Shown here in pieces: positions 1-7,366 of a stretch of 12,335 nt of DNA. Below the pieces are notes generated by a model. That model saw only the letters and a list, made by a program, of their open reading frames with translations. It was not told the DNA's origin and did not search any database. Made by a program: the position numbers and the translations under genes. The stretch covers positions 1 through 12,335 of the forward strand of contig WQRM01000031.1 in the NCBI GenBank assembly GCA_009786735.1, in the 5' to 3' direction. This DNA comes from Oscillospiraceae bacterium. GTDB taxonomy: Bacteria; Bacillota; Clostridia; Oscillospirales; Acutalibacteraceae. Each line of letters begins with the position of its first letter. The first letter of the stretch is position 1.

Positions 1-2968
1 CTGCGGCAAGCACGTGATCCAGCCCGCCGTAGCCGATGTCATACGCCCAGCCGTCGCCGCCGAACGCCCACACGGACTTCTTGGCGAGGTAGTTCTTGCT
101 GCCCAAGATCTCGCGCGCCAAGTCGCAGTCGCAACCTTGCAGCGCGGCAACATAAGCTTTCGTTGCCTCGGCGTTCGCCATGCCGTCGTGGAAAGTATCC
201 AGCCAGGCTTGACCGGTGGCTTTCACGTCGTCGGTGCAGGCGGTGCGGAGCAGCTGCTCGGTTTTGCTCACGAGGCGATTGCGCAGGGCCTTTTGACCCA
301 ACAGCATGCCATAGCTGAACTCGGCGTTGTCTTCAAACAGCGAATTGCACCACGACGGACCTTTGCCCTCTTTGTTGACGGTGTAGGGCGTGGCCGGTGT
401 TGAGCCGCCCCAAATGGACGAACAGCCCGTTGCATTGCCGATATACATTCTGTCGCCAAACAGCTGGGTGGCGAGCTTTGCATAGGGTGTTTGTCCGCAG
501 CCTGCGCACGCGCCGGAGAACTCCAGCAGCGGCTGCTTGAACTGCGAACCCTTCACCGTGGTGGGCTTGAATTTATCAAGCACCTGCGGTTTTTCGGGCA
601 GGTCATAGCAGTAAGCGAACACATCCTGTTGCGGCAGTTGTGACTTAAGGGGTTGCATCACCAGCGCCTTGTTGCCCTGCTTGCCGGGGCAGGTGTTCAC
701 GCACACCGAGCAGCCATAGCAGTCCAGCGGCGAGCAGGCGATGGTGTAGCGGTAACCGGGCAGCGCATTGGCGTTGGTGCTGGTCAGCCCTTCGGGTGCG
801 GCGGCAACTTCGTCGTCCGTGAGCACATGAGGACGCAGCACCGCATGCGGGCAAACATAAGAACACAGGTTGCACTGGATGCAATTCTCGGGCAGCCACT
901 GCGGCACATTCACCGCCACGCCGCGCTTTTCGTAGGCCGCCGAGCCCTGCGGGAACGTGCCGTCGGCATGCTTGGTGAAGGTGGAAACCGGCAGCTCGCC
1001 ACCAAGCTGCGCGTTGATGGGGATGAGAATATCGTTGGCGAAATCTTCAAGCTCGCGGCGTTTGCCTGCGGGGTTTGCTTTGGGCAGGGTGAAGTCCTCG
1101 CCAGCGGTTGCCCATGCGGCGGGCACGTCCACTTGCTGAATAGCCATGGCACCACGCTCCACGGCGAGGCAGTTCATCTGCACGATGCTGTCGCCTTTGC
1201 TGGCGAACTGCTTCTCAATTTCGGCTTTCATATAGGCAATGGCATCCGCTTGCGGGATGATATTCGCCAGCCGGAAGAATGCCGATTGCAGCACGGTGCT
1301 CACGTGGTTGCCCAGCCCCACCTCTTTGGCGATGCTGATGGCATCAATGGTGTAAAACTTGATGTTGTTCTTCGCGATGTGCGACTTGATTTTGTTGGGC
1401 AGGTGTGTTTCCAACTCTGCGGCAGTCCATGCGCAGTTGAGCAAAAACGTGCCGCCGGGCAACACGTCCTGCACCATGTCGTACTTGGTGACGTAGGACG
1501 GGTTGTGGCAGGCCACAAAGTCCGCCTTGGAGATGAAGTAGGTGGATTTGATGGGCGTTTGCCCAAAGCGCAGGTGCGAGATCGTCACGCCGCCCGCTTT
1601 TTTCGAGTCATAGGCAAAGTAGGCCTGCACATGCATGCCGGTGTTTTCGCCGATAATCTTCGTGGAGTTTTCGTTGGCGCTCACCGTGCCGTCGCCACCG
1701 ATGCCCCAAAACTTGCAGCTGGTGGTGCCCGGTGGCACGGTGTTGGGGTTCTCCAGCATGGGCAGCGACAAATGCGTCACGTCGTCCTCGATGCCCACGG
1801 TGAAGCGCGGCTTTTCGCGGTTGCGGAAAATCGCAATCACGCACGCGGGGTTGAAGTCTTTCGATGCCAAGCCATAACGCCCGGCAAGCACCGGCACGTC
1901 GGCGAACTTGCCGGTTTGCTTGAGTGCCGCCACCACTTCAAGATACAGCGGCTCGCCTTGGCTGCCGGGGTCTTTGGTGCGGTCAAGCACGGTGATTTGC
2001 TTCGCCGTGGCGGGGATGGCATCCACGAAAGCCTGCGCCGCAAATGGGCGATATAGCCGCACCTTCACCAGCCCGACTTTCTCGCCCTGCGCGAGCAGAT
2101 GGTCGATGGTTTCCTCAATCGTGTCGCACGAAGAACCCATGGCGACGATGACCCGCTCGGCATCCGGTGCGCCGTAGTAGTTGAACAGTTTGTAGTCTGT
2201 GCCGATTTTGGCGTTCACGCGGTCCATTTCGCCCTGCACAATGGCGGGGATTGCGTCGTAGTAGACGTTGGCGGCCTCACGCGCTTGGAAGAAGATGTCG
2301 GGGTTTTGCGCCGTGCCGCGCAGGGTGGGGTTCTCGGGATTCAGCGCGCGGCTGCGGAACTGCGTCACGGCATCCCAGTCCACCATGTCGGCGAGGTCAT
2401 CATCTGACCACACGGCGATTTTCTGCATCTCGTGCGAGGTGCGAAAGCCATCGAAGAAGTGCACAAACGGCACGCGACCTTTCAGCGTCGCCAAATGCGC
2501 CACCGCACCCAAGTCCATCACCTCTTGTGGGTTGGTGGAGGCGAGCATGGCATAGCCCGTTTGGCGGCAAGCGTTGATGTCGCTGTGGTCGCCGAAGATC
2601 GACAGCGCATGTGCGGCAATCGCGCGCGCCGACACATGCATGACGCTCGGCAGCAGCTCGCCCGCGATTTTATACATATTGGGGATCATCAACAGCAGCC
2701 CCTGCGAGGCCGTGTAGGTCGTGGTGAGTGCGCCCGCCGCAAGCGAGCCATGCACCGCGCCCGCCGCGCCTGCCTCCGACTGCATTTCGACCACGCTCAC
2801 CACGTCGCCAAACAGGTTTTTCTTGCCCTCGGTGGCCCATTGGTCGGTCAACTCTGCCATGTCGGACGACGGCGTGATGGGGTAAATCGCCGCCACTTCC
2901 GTGAAAGCATACGCCACGTGCGCGGCGGCGGTGTTGCCTTTCATCATCTTGATTTCGCGTTTTGCCAT
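1..2968 (-). CDS. nifJ: Pyruvate:ferredoxin (flavodoxin) oxidoreductase, partial (3' end outside window)
   Basis: This enzyme oxidatively decarboxylates pyruvate with CoA to acetyl-CoA and CO2, passing electrons to ferredoxin or flavodoxin in the cytoplasm; it is central to anaerobic metabolism. The minus strand is open for about 989 codons from an ATG at 2968, preceded by AGGAGA at 2975-2980. Family single-chain enzymes are about 1170-1200 residues, so roughly the last 180 are missing. Visible landmarks are the thiamine-domain motif YPITPSSDMAE (about residues 28-38), two CxxCxxCxxxCP ferredoxin cluster motifs (ENCIQCNLCSYVCP near 695 and DCYGCSVCVNTCPGK near 750), the CAGCGQTP segment near 819 belonging to the proximal cluster and thiamine domain, and GGDGWAYDIGYGGLDHV near 970, the diphosphate/Mg-binding region. 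No frameshift or missing key residue was seen. It lies behind a strong promoter and a structured RNA and looks single-cistron at its 5' end. Confidence 0.97.
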   Translation of the reverse strand, partial: MAKREIKMMKGNTAAAHVAYAFTEVAAIYPITPSSDMAELTDQWATEGKKNLFGDVVSVVEMQSEAGAAGAVHGSLAAGALTTTYTASQGLLLMIPNMYKIAGELLPSVMHVSARAIAAHALSIFGDHSDINACRQTGYAMLASTNPQEVMDLGAVAHLATLKGRVPFVHFFDGFRTSHEMQKIAVWSDDDLADMVDWDAVTQFRSRALNPENPTLRGTAQNPDIFFQAREAANVYYDAIPAIVQGEMDRVNAKIGTDYKLFNYYGAPDAERVIVAMGSSCDTIEETIDHLLAQGEKVGLVKVRLYRPFAAQAFVDAIPATAKQITVLDRTKDPGSQGEPLYLEVVAALKQTGKFADVPVLAGRYGLASKDFNPACVIAIFRNREKPRFTVGIEDDVTHLSLPMLENPNTVPPGTTSCKFWGIGGDGTVSANENSTKIIGENTGMHVQAYFAYDSKKAGGVTISHLRFGQTPIKSTYFISKADFVACHNPSYVTKYDMVQDVLPGGTFLLNCAWTAAELETHLPNKIKSHIAKNNIKFYTIDAISIAKEVGLGNHVSTVLQSAFFRLANIIPQADAIAYMKAEIEKQFASKGDSIVQMNCLAVERGAMAIQQVDVPAAWATAGEDFTLPKANPAGKRRELEDFANDILIPINAQLGGELPVSTFTKHADGTFPQGSAAYEKRGVAVNVPQWLPENCIQCNLCSYVCPHAVLRPHVLTDDEVAAAPEGLTSTNANALPGYRYTIACSPLDCYGCSVCVNTCPGKQGNKALVMQPLKSQLPQQDVFAYCYDLPEKPQVLDKFKPTTVKGSQFKQPLLEFSGACAGCGQTPYAKLATQLFGDRMYIGNATGCSSIWGGSTPATPYTVNKEGKGPSWCNSLFEDNAEFSYGMLLGQKALRNRLVSKTEQLLRTACTDDVKATGQAWLDTFHDGMANAEATKAYVAALQGCDCDLAREILGSKNYLAKKSVWAFGGDGWAYDIGYGGLDHVLAA

Positions 2969-3016
2969 GGTATTTCTCCTCACGTTTTTTAATCGAAAAA
3001 CAAAAAATGCGAACCG

Positions 3017-3180
3017 AAAAATCAGCTCACATCGAAGATAGCCCTTTGCACAAAGGGCTTTGTGAGCAAATTCTTCTCAAACACGGAACGCATGGCCGTT
3101 TCCCGCCATACGCTAACGGTCCTACACCATAGCTTGCGCCTTAGGTTACGGACTCGAACTTGCGTGAATATGCAGTTGAT
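3017..3180 (-). ncRNA. Structured RNA upstream of nifJ; candidate 6S RNA or regulatory leader
   Basis: A perfect promoter would start transcription at about 3177. The ~160-nt stretch that follows can fold with its ends paired: ATCA, CT and CAT near 3180-3170 with ATG, AG and TGAT near 3034-3021, plus CG(c)AAG with CTTCG. TTTTT follows at 3021-3017. Inside are an 8-bp apical hairpin (3089-3096 with 3105-3112) and an 8-bp hairpin on the 3' side (3040-3047 with 3052-3059). A closing stem at the transcript ends, a large internal bubble, an apical stem and a small hairpin in the 3' strand match the general 6S RNA plan and length, which is why I suggest it. Alternatively GCTCACA and TGTGAGC (3025-3031, 3061-3067) pair around the 3' hairpin as a terminator, which would suit a nifJ attenuator or leader. 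No thiamine, FMN or SAM riboswitch signature was recognised. Confidence 0.4.
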
Positions 3181-3183
3181 CTC

Positions 3184-3212
3184 ATTATATCACTAAATTC
3201 CTGTGCTGTCAA
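3184..3212 (-). promoter_or_regulatory. Sigma-A promoter for the structured RNA and nifJ
   Basis: Read on the minus strand, TTGACA (3207-3212) is followed after exactly 17 bases by TATAAT (3184-3189). Both hexamers are perfect consensus, implying strong constitutive transcription toward nifJ with the start near 3177. Confidence 0.88.
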
Positions 3213-3275
3213 TCCTTAATTGTCGTCCTTGCCACCGCTAATCAAATAGTTTGTCGCGCTTGAGATGCTTCTTCC

Positions 3276-3304
3276 TTGACTTTTTCGTTTGTTTGTGTTA
3301 GAAT
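3276..3304 (+). promoter_or_regulatory. Sigma-A promoter of the GIN-domain lipoprotein gene
   Basis: TTGACT (3276-3281), a 17-base spacer and TAGAAT (3299-3304). The start codon lies 63 bases after the -10 element, with AGGAG at 3356-3360 in between. Confidence 0.75.
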
Positions 3305-3367
3305 AGGCAGGATGGCTGACGATTCTACGGGCGATTATCGTAATTATATTGTGACAGGAGAACAAAC

Positions 3368-4207
3368 ATGAAAAAAATACTTGGTTTGGTTTTGGTGGCG
3401 GGCTTGGTGCTGGCACTGGGCGGCTGCGCTACCATGCGCTTTGCCGGGCACACCACCGTGCGCGGCAACCGCGAGGTGACGACACAAGCCACCTACATTG
3501 ACGTTGCGGTTGGCGGCGCTGAAGGTCCGTTTAGCCTGGAGTTCCGCGGCTTTTCCATCCAGAATTTCACGCCGGTGCTCATCATTGATGAACGCCTTGC
3601 GGACGAACTGGGCGCTGCGGTTGTGGTGGAGACCGACGAGAATCTGCTTGAACACATCCACGTGTTTTATACGGGCAGAGGCATGATCAGCATTCGCTCG
3701 GATGACAACACACGGCTGTTTCCGTCGCAGCTGCGCATCAGCATTGGGCTGCCGATTGACGAGTTGCGTGCCGGCGGCGCGTGGCAGGTGACGGTAAACT
3801 GCACGCGCGTGGAGGACTTCCGGGCTAACTTGAGCGGTGCGGCACGCGGTGAGTTCCAGTTGGGCGAAGTGAACCGCTTGGAGCTAACGGGCAGTGGCTC
3901 GAGCCGACTGACGGTGCGCGCCGACGCCGAAGATGCACGCATCACGCTCAGCGGCAGCGCACGGGCGAACCTCAACGGCTCAACCGAACGCATGGACTTG
4001 CGCGTGAGCGGCAGCGGCAGCATGAATGCCTTTGGCTTTGCCGCACAGCGCGTTGAAGTGAACGTCAGCGGCAGCGGCAGCGCGGATGTGTATGCCGCCG
4101 AGGAGATTGACGCACGCGCCAGCGGCAGCGGTCGCGTGACCTATGCCGGTGATCCGACGACGATGCGCCAAAGCACCAGCGGTAGCGCGCGCATTCGGGC
4201 ACGGTAG
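3368..4207 (+). CDS. Lipoprotein with GIN-type (DUF2807) beta-repeat domain
   Basis: This is a predicted membrane-anchored extracytoplasmic lipoprotein of 279 residues. A lysine start (MKKI), a hydrophobic stretch and the lipobox LGGC with Cys20 mark a lipoprotein signal peptide. Residues from about 45 to the end resemble the 'head GIN domain' or DUF2807 family: short beta strands punctuated by SGS or SGSGS turns (LSGSAR, VSGSGSM, VSGSGSADV, ASGSGRV, TSGSARI), as expected of a right-handed beta-helix-like fold. The biochemical role of such proteins is poorly known; adhesion or envelope sensing has been suggested. The ATG follows AGGAG by 7 bases and lies behind its own promoter. The gene stands alone: nifJ diverges on one side and the coiled-coil gene converges on the other. 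Family placement is by eye; function is not assigned. Confidence 0.85.
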   Translation: MKKILGLVLVAGLVLALGGCATMRFAGHTTVRGNREVTTQATYIDVAVGGAEGPFSLEFRGFSIQNFTPVLIIDERLADELGAAVVVETDENLLEHIHVFYTGRGMISIRSDDNTRLFPSQLRISIGLPIDELRAGGAWQVTVNCTRVEDFRANLSGAARGEFQLGEVNRLELTGSGSSRLTVRADAEDARITLSGSARANLNGSTERMDLRVSGSGSMNAFGFAAQRVEVNVSGSGSADVYAAEEIDARASGSGRVTYAGDPTTMRQSTSGSARIRAR

Positions 4208-4240
4208 TCATGTGCGCTCGCCGCCGATAAAAAACAGCAC

Positions 4241-4281
4241 AAAAAGCCCTCACTCTTCACATGGCAGAGAGTGAGGGCTTT
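4241..4281. terminator. Rho-independent terminator between convergent genes
   Basis: A 14-bp perfect stem (4243-4256 with 4268-4281) has an 11-base loop. On the minus strand it is followed by a good T-run (complement of 4241-4245), so it mainly terminates the DivIVA-like gene. On the plus strand only TTT follows, so termination of the lipoprotein transcript is weaker but plausible. Confidence 0.85.
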
Positions 4282-4326
4282 GTAGAATCCATAAGGTGTT
4301 GCCGCGAGGCGCTCCACCGCAGGCAG

Positions 4327-5586
4327 TTATTCGTGGTGACCATGATCGGGTTCGTCTTGGTGGGCGTCCATGAAGGATTGATAGGTCTCGGGCAGCTCCT
4401 CGGCAAAGGGGACAGGCTGCGGTGCGGGGGCGGCACTTTCTTCCGCCGAAAATTCAGCGTTGAGCTCGCTTTCGATGCGCGCGCGCAGGCGTTCGTTTTC
4501 CTCCAGCAGGGGCGCAAAACGGTCCTTGGACAGGCGATAGTTCATGCCCTCTTGCAGGCTGGTGAGCTCTTGACGGAACGTGGTGAGCTGCTGGCGGATG
4601 TCGCAGGTGGTTTCGTCAAACGCGGCGGCGATGGCCTCAACTTGGTTGAGCAGGTTTGCCGACGCTTCGTTCACGTGGCTGATGTTGCGGCTGGTGGACT
4701 CGGAAATCAGCTGCGCGGTTTTCATGTTATTGTCTACATAAAGGTTGGCGTAGTTGAACGACGACAGCACCATGCCGCGCAACGAGCTTTCTTTTTGGCC
4801 GCCGGGCGCGGGCAAGGCTTGGTCGGCGGTTTGCTCCACGACATCCAGCTGCATGCGCAGGCTGTCGCAGTCTGCGGCGAGGTCCACATTTTGCTGCTGC
4901 AACTGCGCGAGCTCCTCTTGGCATTGCTCAAACTGCTGCGCCAGTGCGTTGTATTCACTTTGCAGCACAGCTTGCGCTTGCTCAACATCAAACAACTCGG
5001 CTTGGGTGGCGGCGAGTTGCTGTGCGGCAGCGTCGTCACCCGGTGTGGGGAGAATCACCGGCGCAGCTTTGATGGCTTGCAGCTCAGCTTGCGCAGCGGC
5101 GAGCTCGGCCTGCAGCTTGGTGACTTCCTCGGCGGATTCGGCGAGCTTGTTGAGGTGATCCTCCAGCGGCTCAAGTTGCGGGGCGGGCAGGGCTTCGCCG
5201 TCTGCTTGGGCTTGCGCCAAGTTTTGCTCGAGGCTGGCGATGGTTTGGTCGCGCTGAGTGATTTGGCGGTCAAGCTCAAAGCAGCGGGACTTGAGGGCGT
5301 TGAGCTCGGCAGCGGCGGCGGACTCGCCGAAGTCGTCGCCCACCAGCGGCGCGTTTGCCACTTGGCTAAGTTGCTCCTCAAGCGACTGGCATTGGGTGGC
5401 GAGCTCGTTTTTTTCGCGCTCGAGGGTTTTGGCTTGGGTATACCAAGCGTTTTTGGCGGCCTCAAGCTCTTCGATTTGCGAGAGTTGGTCTGAATGCGCT
5501 TGTTGGCGCTGGCTGATGAAGTTCATAACGTCTTCGCGGTCGAAGCCGTGTTTGCCGCGGGGGCGGAAGGGGAACTCTTGGTGCAT
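4327..5586 (-). CDS. DivIVA-like coiled-coil protein
   Basis: This 419-residue cytoplasmic protein has no signal peptide or membrane segment. Its N-terminus (FPFRPRGKHGFDREDVMNFI, residues 5-24) resembles the DivIVA/GpsB lipid-binding start, in which a short F..G[YF]...EV..F motif precedes a coiled coil. Residues about 25-245 are mostly heptad-like, rich in Gln, Ala, Glu and Leu, with breaks at Pro-containing segments near 135-150 and 178-187. A distinct segment (MVLSSFNYANLYVDNNMK to EGMNYRLSKDRF, about 275-370) may be a second helical domain. The last ~40 residues are acidic and proline-rich and end in HGHHE. AGGAGG at 5595-5600 sits 8 bases before the ATG. DivIVA-family proteins organise cell poles, septa or envelope growth; the exact role here is unknown, and a divergent structural protein with only superficial DivIVA similarity is possible. 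Confidence 0.72.
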   Translation of the reverse strand: MHQEFPFRPRGKHGFDREDVMNFISQRQQAHSDQLSQIEELEAAKNAWYTQAKTLEREKNELATQCQSLEEQLSQVANAPLVGDDFGESAAAAELNALKSRCFELDRQITQRDQTIASLEQNLAQAQADGEALPAPQLEPLEDHLNKLAESAEEVTKLQAELAAAQAELQAIKAAPVILPTPGDDAAAQQLAATQAELFDVEQAQAVLQSEYNALAQQFEQCQEELAQLQQQNVDLAADCDSLRMQLDVVEQTADQALPAPGGQKESSLRGMVLSSFNYANLYVDNNMKTAQLISESTSRNISHVNEASANLLNQVEAIAAAFDETTCDIRQQLTTFRQELTSLQEGMNYRLSKDRFAPLLEENERLRARIESELNAEFSAEESAAPAPQPVPFAEELPETYQSFMDAHQDEPDHGHHE

Positions 5587-5616
5587 GGTGGGGACCTCCT
5601 AAGGGGATTTTTCATT

Positions 5617-5645
5617 ATTATACAATATAATTTGTCATTTGTCTA
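5617..5645 (-). promoter_or_regulatory. Promoter of the DivIVA-like gene
   Basis: Read on the minus strand, TAGACA (5640-5645), a 17-base spacer and TATAAT (5617-5622), about 30 bases before the start codon and just upstream of the AGGAGG site. Confidence 0.72.
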
Positions 5646-5715
5646 TGGGTTTGGCGAAAAAAAAGCACATTTTGTCTTGTAAATATACAATTTTTTAAAA
5701 TATTTGAAATATCTG

Positions 5716-5744
5716 TTGACAATATGGGTTGCGTGTGGTATAAT
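5716..5744 (+). promoter_or_regulatory. Sigma-A promoter of cysteine-rich unit 1
   Basis: TTGACA (5716-5721), a 17-base spacer and TATAAT (5739-5744): perfect consensus. The predicted start near 5751 falls at the base of a stem-loop. Confidence 0.9.
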
Positions 5745-5751
5745 CTATTCG

Positions 5752-5774
5752 TGCGATGCTTTGAAGGTATCGTA
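5752..5774 (+). promoter_or_regulatory. 5'-terminal mRNA stem-loop, unit 1
   Basis: CGATGC (5754-5759) pairs with GTATCG (5767-5772) around a 7-base loop, and two more pairs extend the stem to 5752 and 5774. It lies at the predicted transcript start, like the stem-loops of units 2 and 3, and probably protects the 5' end of the mRNA. Confidence 0.5.
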
Positions 5775-5801
5775 ATACATTACTAAAAGGAGAACTACCT
5801 A

Positions 5802-6608
<807 letters not shown>

Positions 6609-6647
6609 ATTTGACCACTAACACTTAACTAATAAGGAGTACAACTT

Positions 6648-6752
6648 ATGAGCACCACATTGAAAACTCTGTTGGGCGTAGTGGCCGGCATCACAACTGT
6701 TGCGGCGATGTTCTTCATCCCCCGCATGGTTCTGACTTGCATGTTCTGCTAA
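6648..6752 (+). CDS. 34-residue membrane peptide with C-terminal CxxC (unit 1)
   Basis: This very small gene encodes MSTTLKTLLGVVAGITTV, continues through a hydrophobic stretch to FFIPRMVLTCMFC, and stops with TAA. AAGGAG at 6634-6639 precedes the ATG by 8 bases. The sequence predicts one membrane-spanning helix followed by FFIPR and a tail ending in CxxC. The same peptide, with conservative changes only, occurs at 7682-7786 and as the C-terminus of the unit 2 protein, which argues strongly that it is a real gene. It sits between the anchored protein and a strong terminator, so it is the second gene of a two-gene transcript. Its function is unknown. The two terminal cysteines could form a disulfide, take part in redox exchange, bind metal or be lipid-modified; none of these can be chosen from sequence. 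Confidence 0.85.
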   Translation: MSTTLKTLLGVVAGITTVAAMFFIPRMVLTCMFC

Positions 6753-6766
6753 ACCCAGAAACAACG

Positions 6767-6799
6767 AAAACTGCGTGCCTTCGGGCGCGCGGTTTTTTT
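6767..6799 (+). terminator. Rho-independent terminator of unit 1
   Basis: CTGCGTGCC (6771-6779) pairs with GGCGCGCGG (6784-6792) around a UUCG tetraloop and is followed by seven Ts; upstream As extend the stem. Confidence 0.95.
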
Positions 6800-6812
6800 G
6801 TGCAAATTTTTG

Positions 6813-6841
6813 TTGACAAGAGATGTAAAATGTGGTATACT
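6813..6841 (+). promoter_or_regulatory. Sigma-A promoter of unit 2
   Basis: TTGACA (6813-6818), a 17-base spacer and TATACT (6836-6841), directly after the unit 1 terminator. Confidence 0.88.
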
Positions 6842-6847
6842 GTTGGT

Positions 6848-6863
6848 GTAATGTTCACATTGC
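6848..6863 (+). promoter_or_regulatory. 5'-terminal mRNA stem-loop, unit 2
   Basis: GTAATG (6848-6853) pairs with CATTGC (6858-6863) around TTCA. The stem begins at the predicted transcription start. Its sequence differs from the unit 1 and 3 stem-loops but its position is the same. Confidence 0.45.
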
Positions 6864-6894
6864 AGATTTTATTGAATTTTGAGGAGAAATATTG

Positions 6895-7176
6895 ATGGCT
6901 AAGAAAATTTTGGCAGTTGCCCTTGCGCTGGTGTTTGTGTTTGGCTTTGGTTTGGTGGCTTCGGCCGAAGATGGCGGCTATGTGTGTGAATGCCCCGTTG
7001 ATTCCGTGTGCGTGGAAGAATGCGATTGCGCTGAACCCGGCGAGTGTGTGTGCCCGCCCGTGGAAAACAATCGCAGCAACGTGTGGAAGATTATTCTGGG
7101 CGTGGTTGCTGGCATTTTGAGCATTGTGGCGATCTTCTTCATCACCCGTGGCGTGCTGACCTGCGTGTTCTGCTAA
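6895..7176 (+). CDS. Secreted cysteine-rich protein fused to the CxxC membrane peptide (unit 2)
   Basis: The 93-residue product joins elements that are separate in units 1 and 3. It has a signal peptide (MAKKILAVALALVFVFGFG, probable cleavage after ASA at about residue 24) and a compact cysteine module (CECP, then CVEECDC, then ECVCPP) with paired CxC motifs. It ends in a membrane helix and tail (WKIILGVVAGILSIVAIFF, then ITRGVLTCVFC) that align with the 34-residue peptides. The start is the ATG at 6895, since MAKKIL matches unit 1 and MTKKIL in unit 3 and GAGGAG lies 8 bases upstream; a TTG one codon earlier is less likely. The cysteine module should face outside, with the CxxC tail beyond the membrane helix. 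The function is unknown; the fusion suggests that the separate protein and peptide of the other units act together. Confidence 0.87.
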   Translation: MAKKILAVALALVFVFGFGLVASAEDGGYVCECPVDSVCVEECDCAEPGECVCPPVENNRSNVWKIILGVVAGILSIVAIFFITRGVLTCVFC

Positions 7177-7186
7177 CCACCCCGCC

Positions 7187-7218
7187 TGCGGCGGAGCTCC
7201 GTCGCTTCGCTGTGCTTT
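7187..7218 (+). repeat. Dispersed 32-base repeat, copy A
   Basis: Thirty of 32 bases match the reverse complement of 10768-10799; only two adjacent central bases differ. The left half (around CGGAGCTCCG) is palindromic and could fold as a hairpin. It lies in the untranslated tail of unit 2 just before the terminator and looks like a remnant of a dispersed extragenic element. Confidence 0.85.
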
Positions 7219-7238
7219 ATCCAAGAAATAGCAAAATT

Positions 7239-7276
7239 CAGCTCAACCTCTTTGCGGGGTTGGGCTGTTGTTGTTT
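7239..7276 (+). terminator. Rho-independent terminator of unit 2
   Basis: CAGCTCAACC (7239-7248) pairs with GGTTGGGCTG (7258-7267) over 10 bp including one G-T pair, followed by a T-rich run (TTGTTGTTT). Confidence 0.85.
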
Positions 7277-7291
7277 GGCAAGATTTCTCGG

Positions 7292-7320
7292 TTGACAGGG
7301 CGGGCAAAGTGTGATAAACT
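7292..7320 (+). promoter_or_regulatory. Sigma-A promoter of unit 3
   Basis: TTGACA (7292-7297), a 17-base spacer and TAAACT (7315-7320). The predicted start near 7327 coincides with the first base of the stem-loop. Confidence 0.8.
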
Positions 7321-7326
7321 GTGTCT

Positions 7327-7344
7327 ACGATGCTTTAGCGTCGT
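7327..7344 (+). promoter_or_regulatory. 5'-terminal mRNA stem-loop, unit 3
   Basis: ACGATGC (7327-7333) pairs with GCGTCGT (7338-7344) around TTTA. The 5' arm CGATGCTTT is shared with unit 1, while the 3' arms differ yet still pair. Confidence 0.55.
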
Positions 7345-7366
7345 AAATCAGCCGAAGGAGAAGTTT

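Larger units (their letters stand above)
2969..3367. other. 399-base divergent intergenic region between nifJ and the lipoprotein gene
   Basis: This gap has no convincing protein gene. It holds the nifJ ribosome binding site, a structured RNA with a T-run, and two divergent promoters (nifJ side 3184-3212, lipoprotein side 3276-3304). The stretch 3213-3275 between the promoters shows nothing I can name. Short open frames crossing the region on the minus strand lack ribosome binding sites and family resemblance. Confidence 0.7.

Noticed and set aside
653..2056. 467-codon open frame on the plus strand opposite nifJ
   Set aside because: The minus strand here encodes unambiguous pyruvate:ferredoxin oxidoreductase; the plus frame has no family motifs and reflects codon bias of the real gene.
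3150..3159. T-arm-like GTTCGAGTCC on the minus strand, suggesting a tRNA
   Set aside because: The flanking bases do not form a T stem, and no acceptor stem, D arm or anticodon arm can be drawn around it.
2981..3180. Thiamine diphosphate, FMN, SAM or T-box riboswitch upstream of nifJ
   Set aside because: None of the conserved cores of those classes could be found; the region is described only as a structured RNA.
4261..5493. 410-codon open frame on the plus strand opposite the DivIVA-like gene
   Set aside because: It starts inside the terminator hairpin, has no promoter or ribosome binding site, and its Leu/Gly-rich product is the mirror of the coiled-coil codons.
7268..7366. Upstream in-frame extension of the unit 3 secreted protein
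   Set aside because: It would translate through the promoter and stem-loop; the ATG at 7367 has a ribosome binding site and a signal peptide matching the paralogues.
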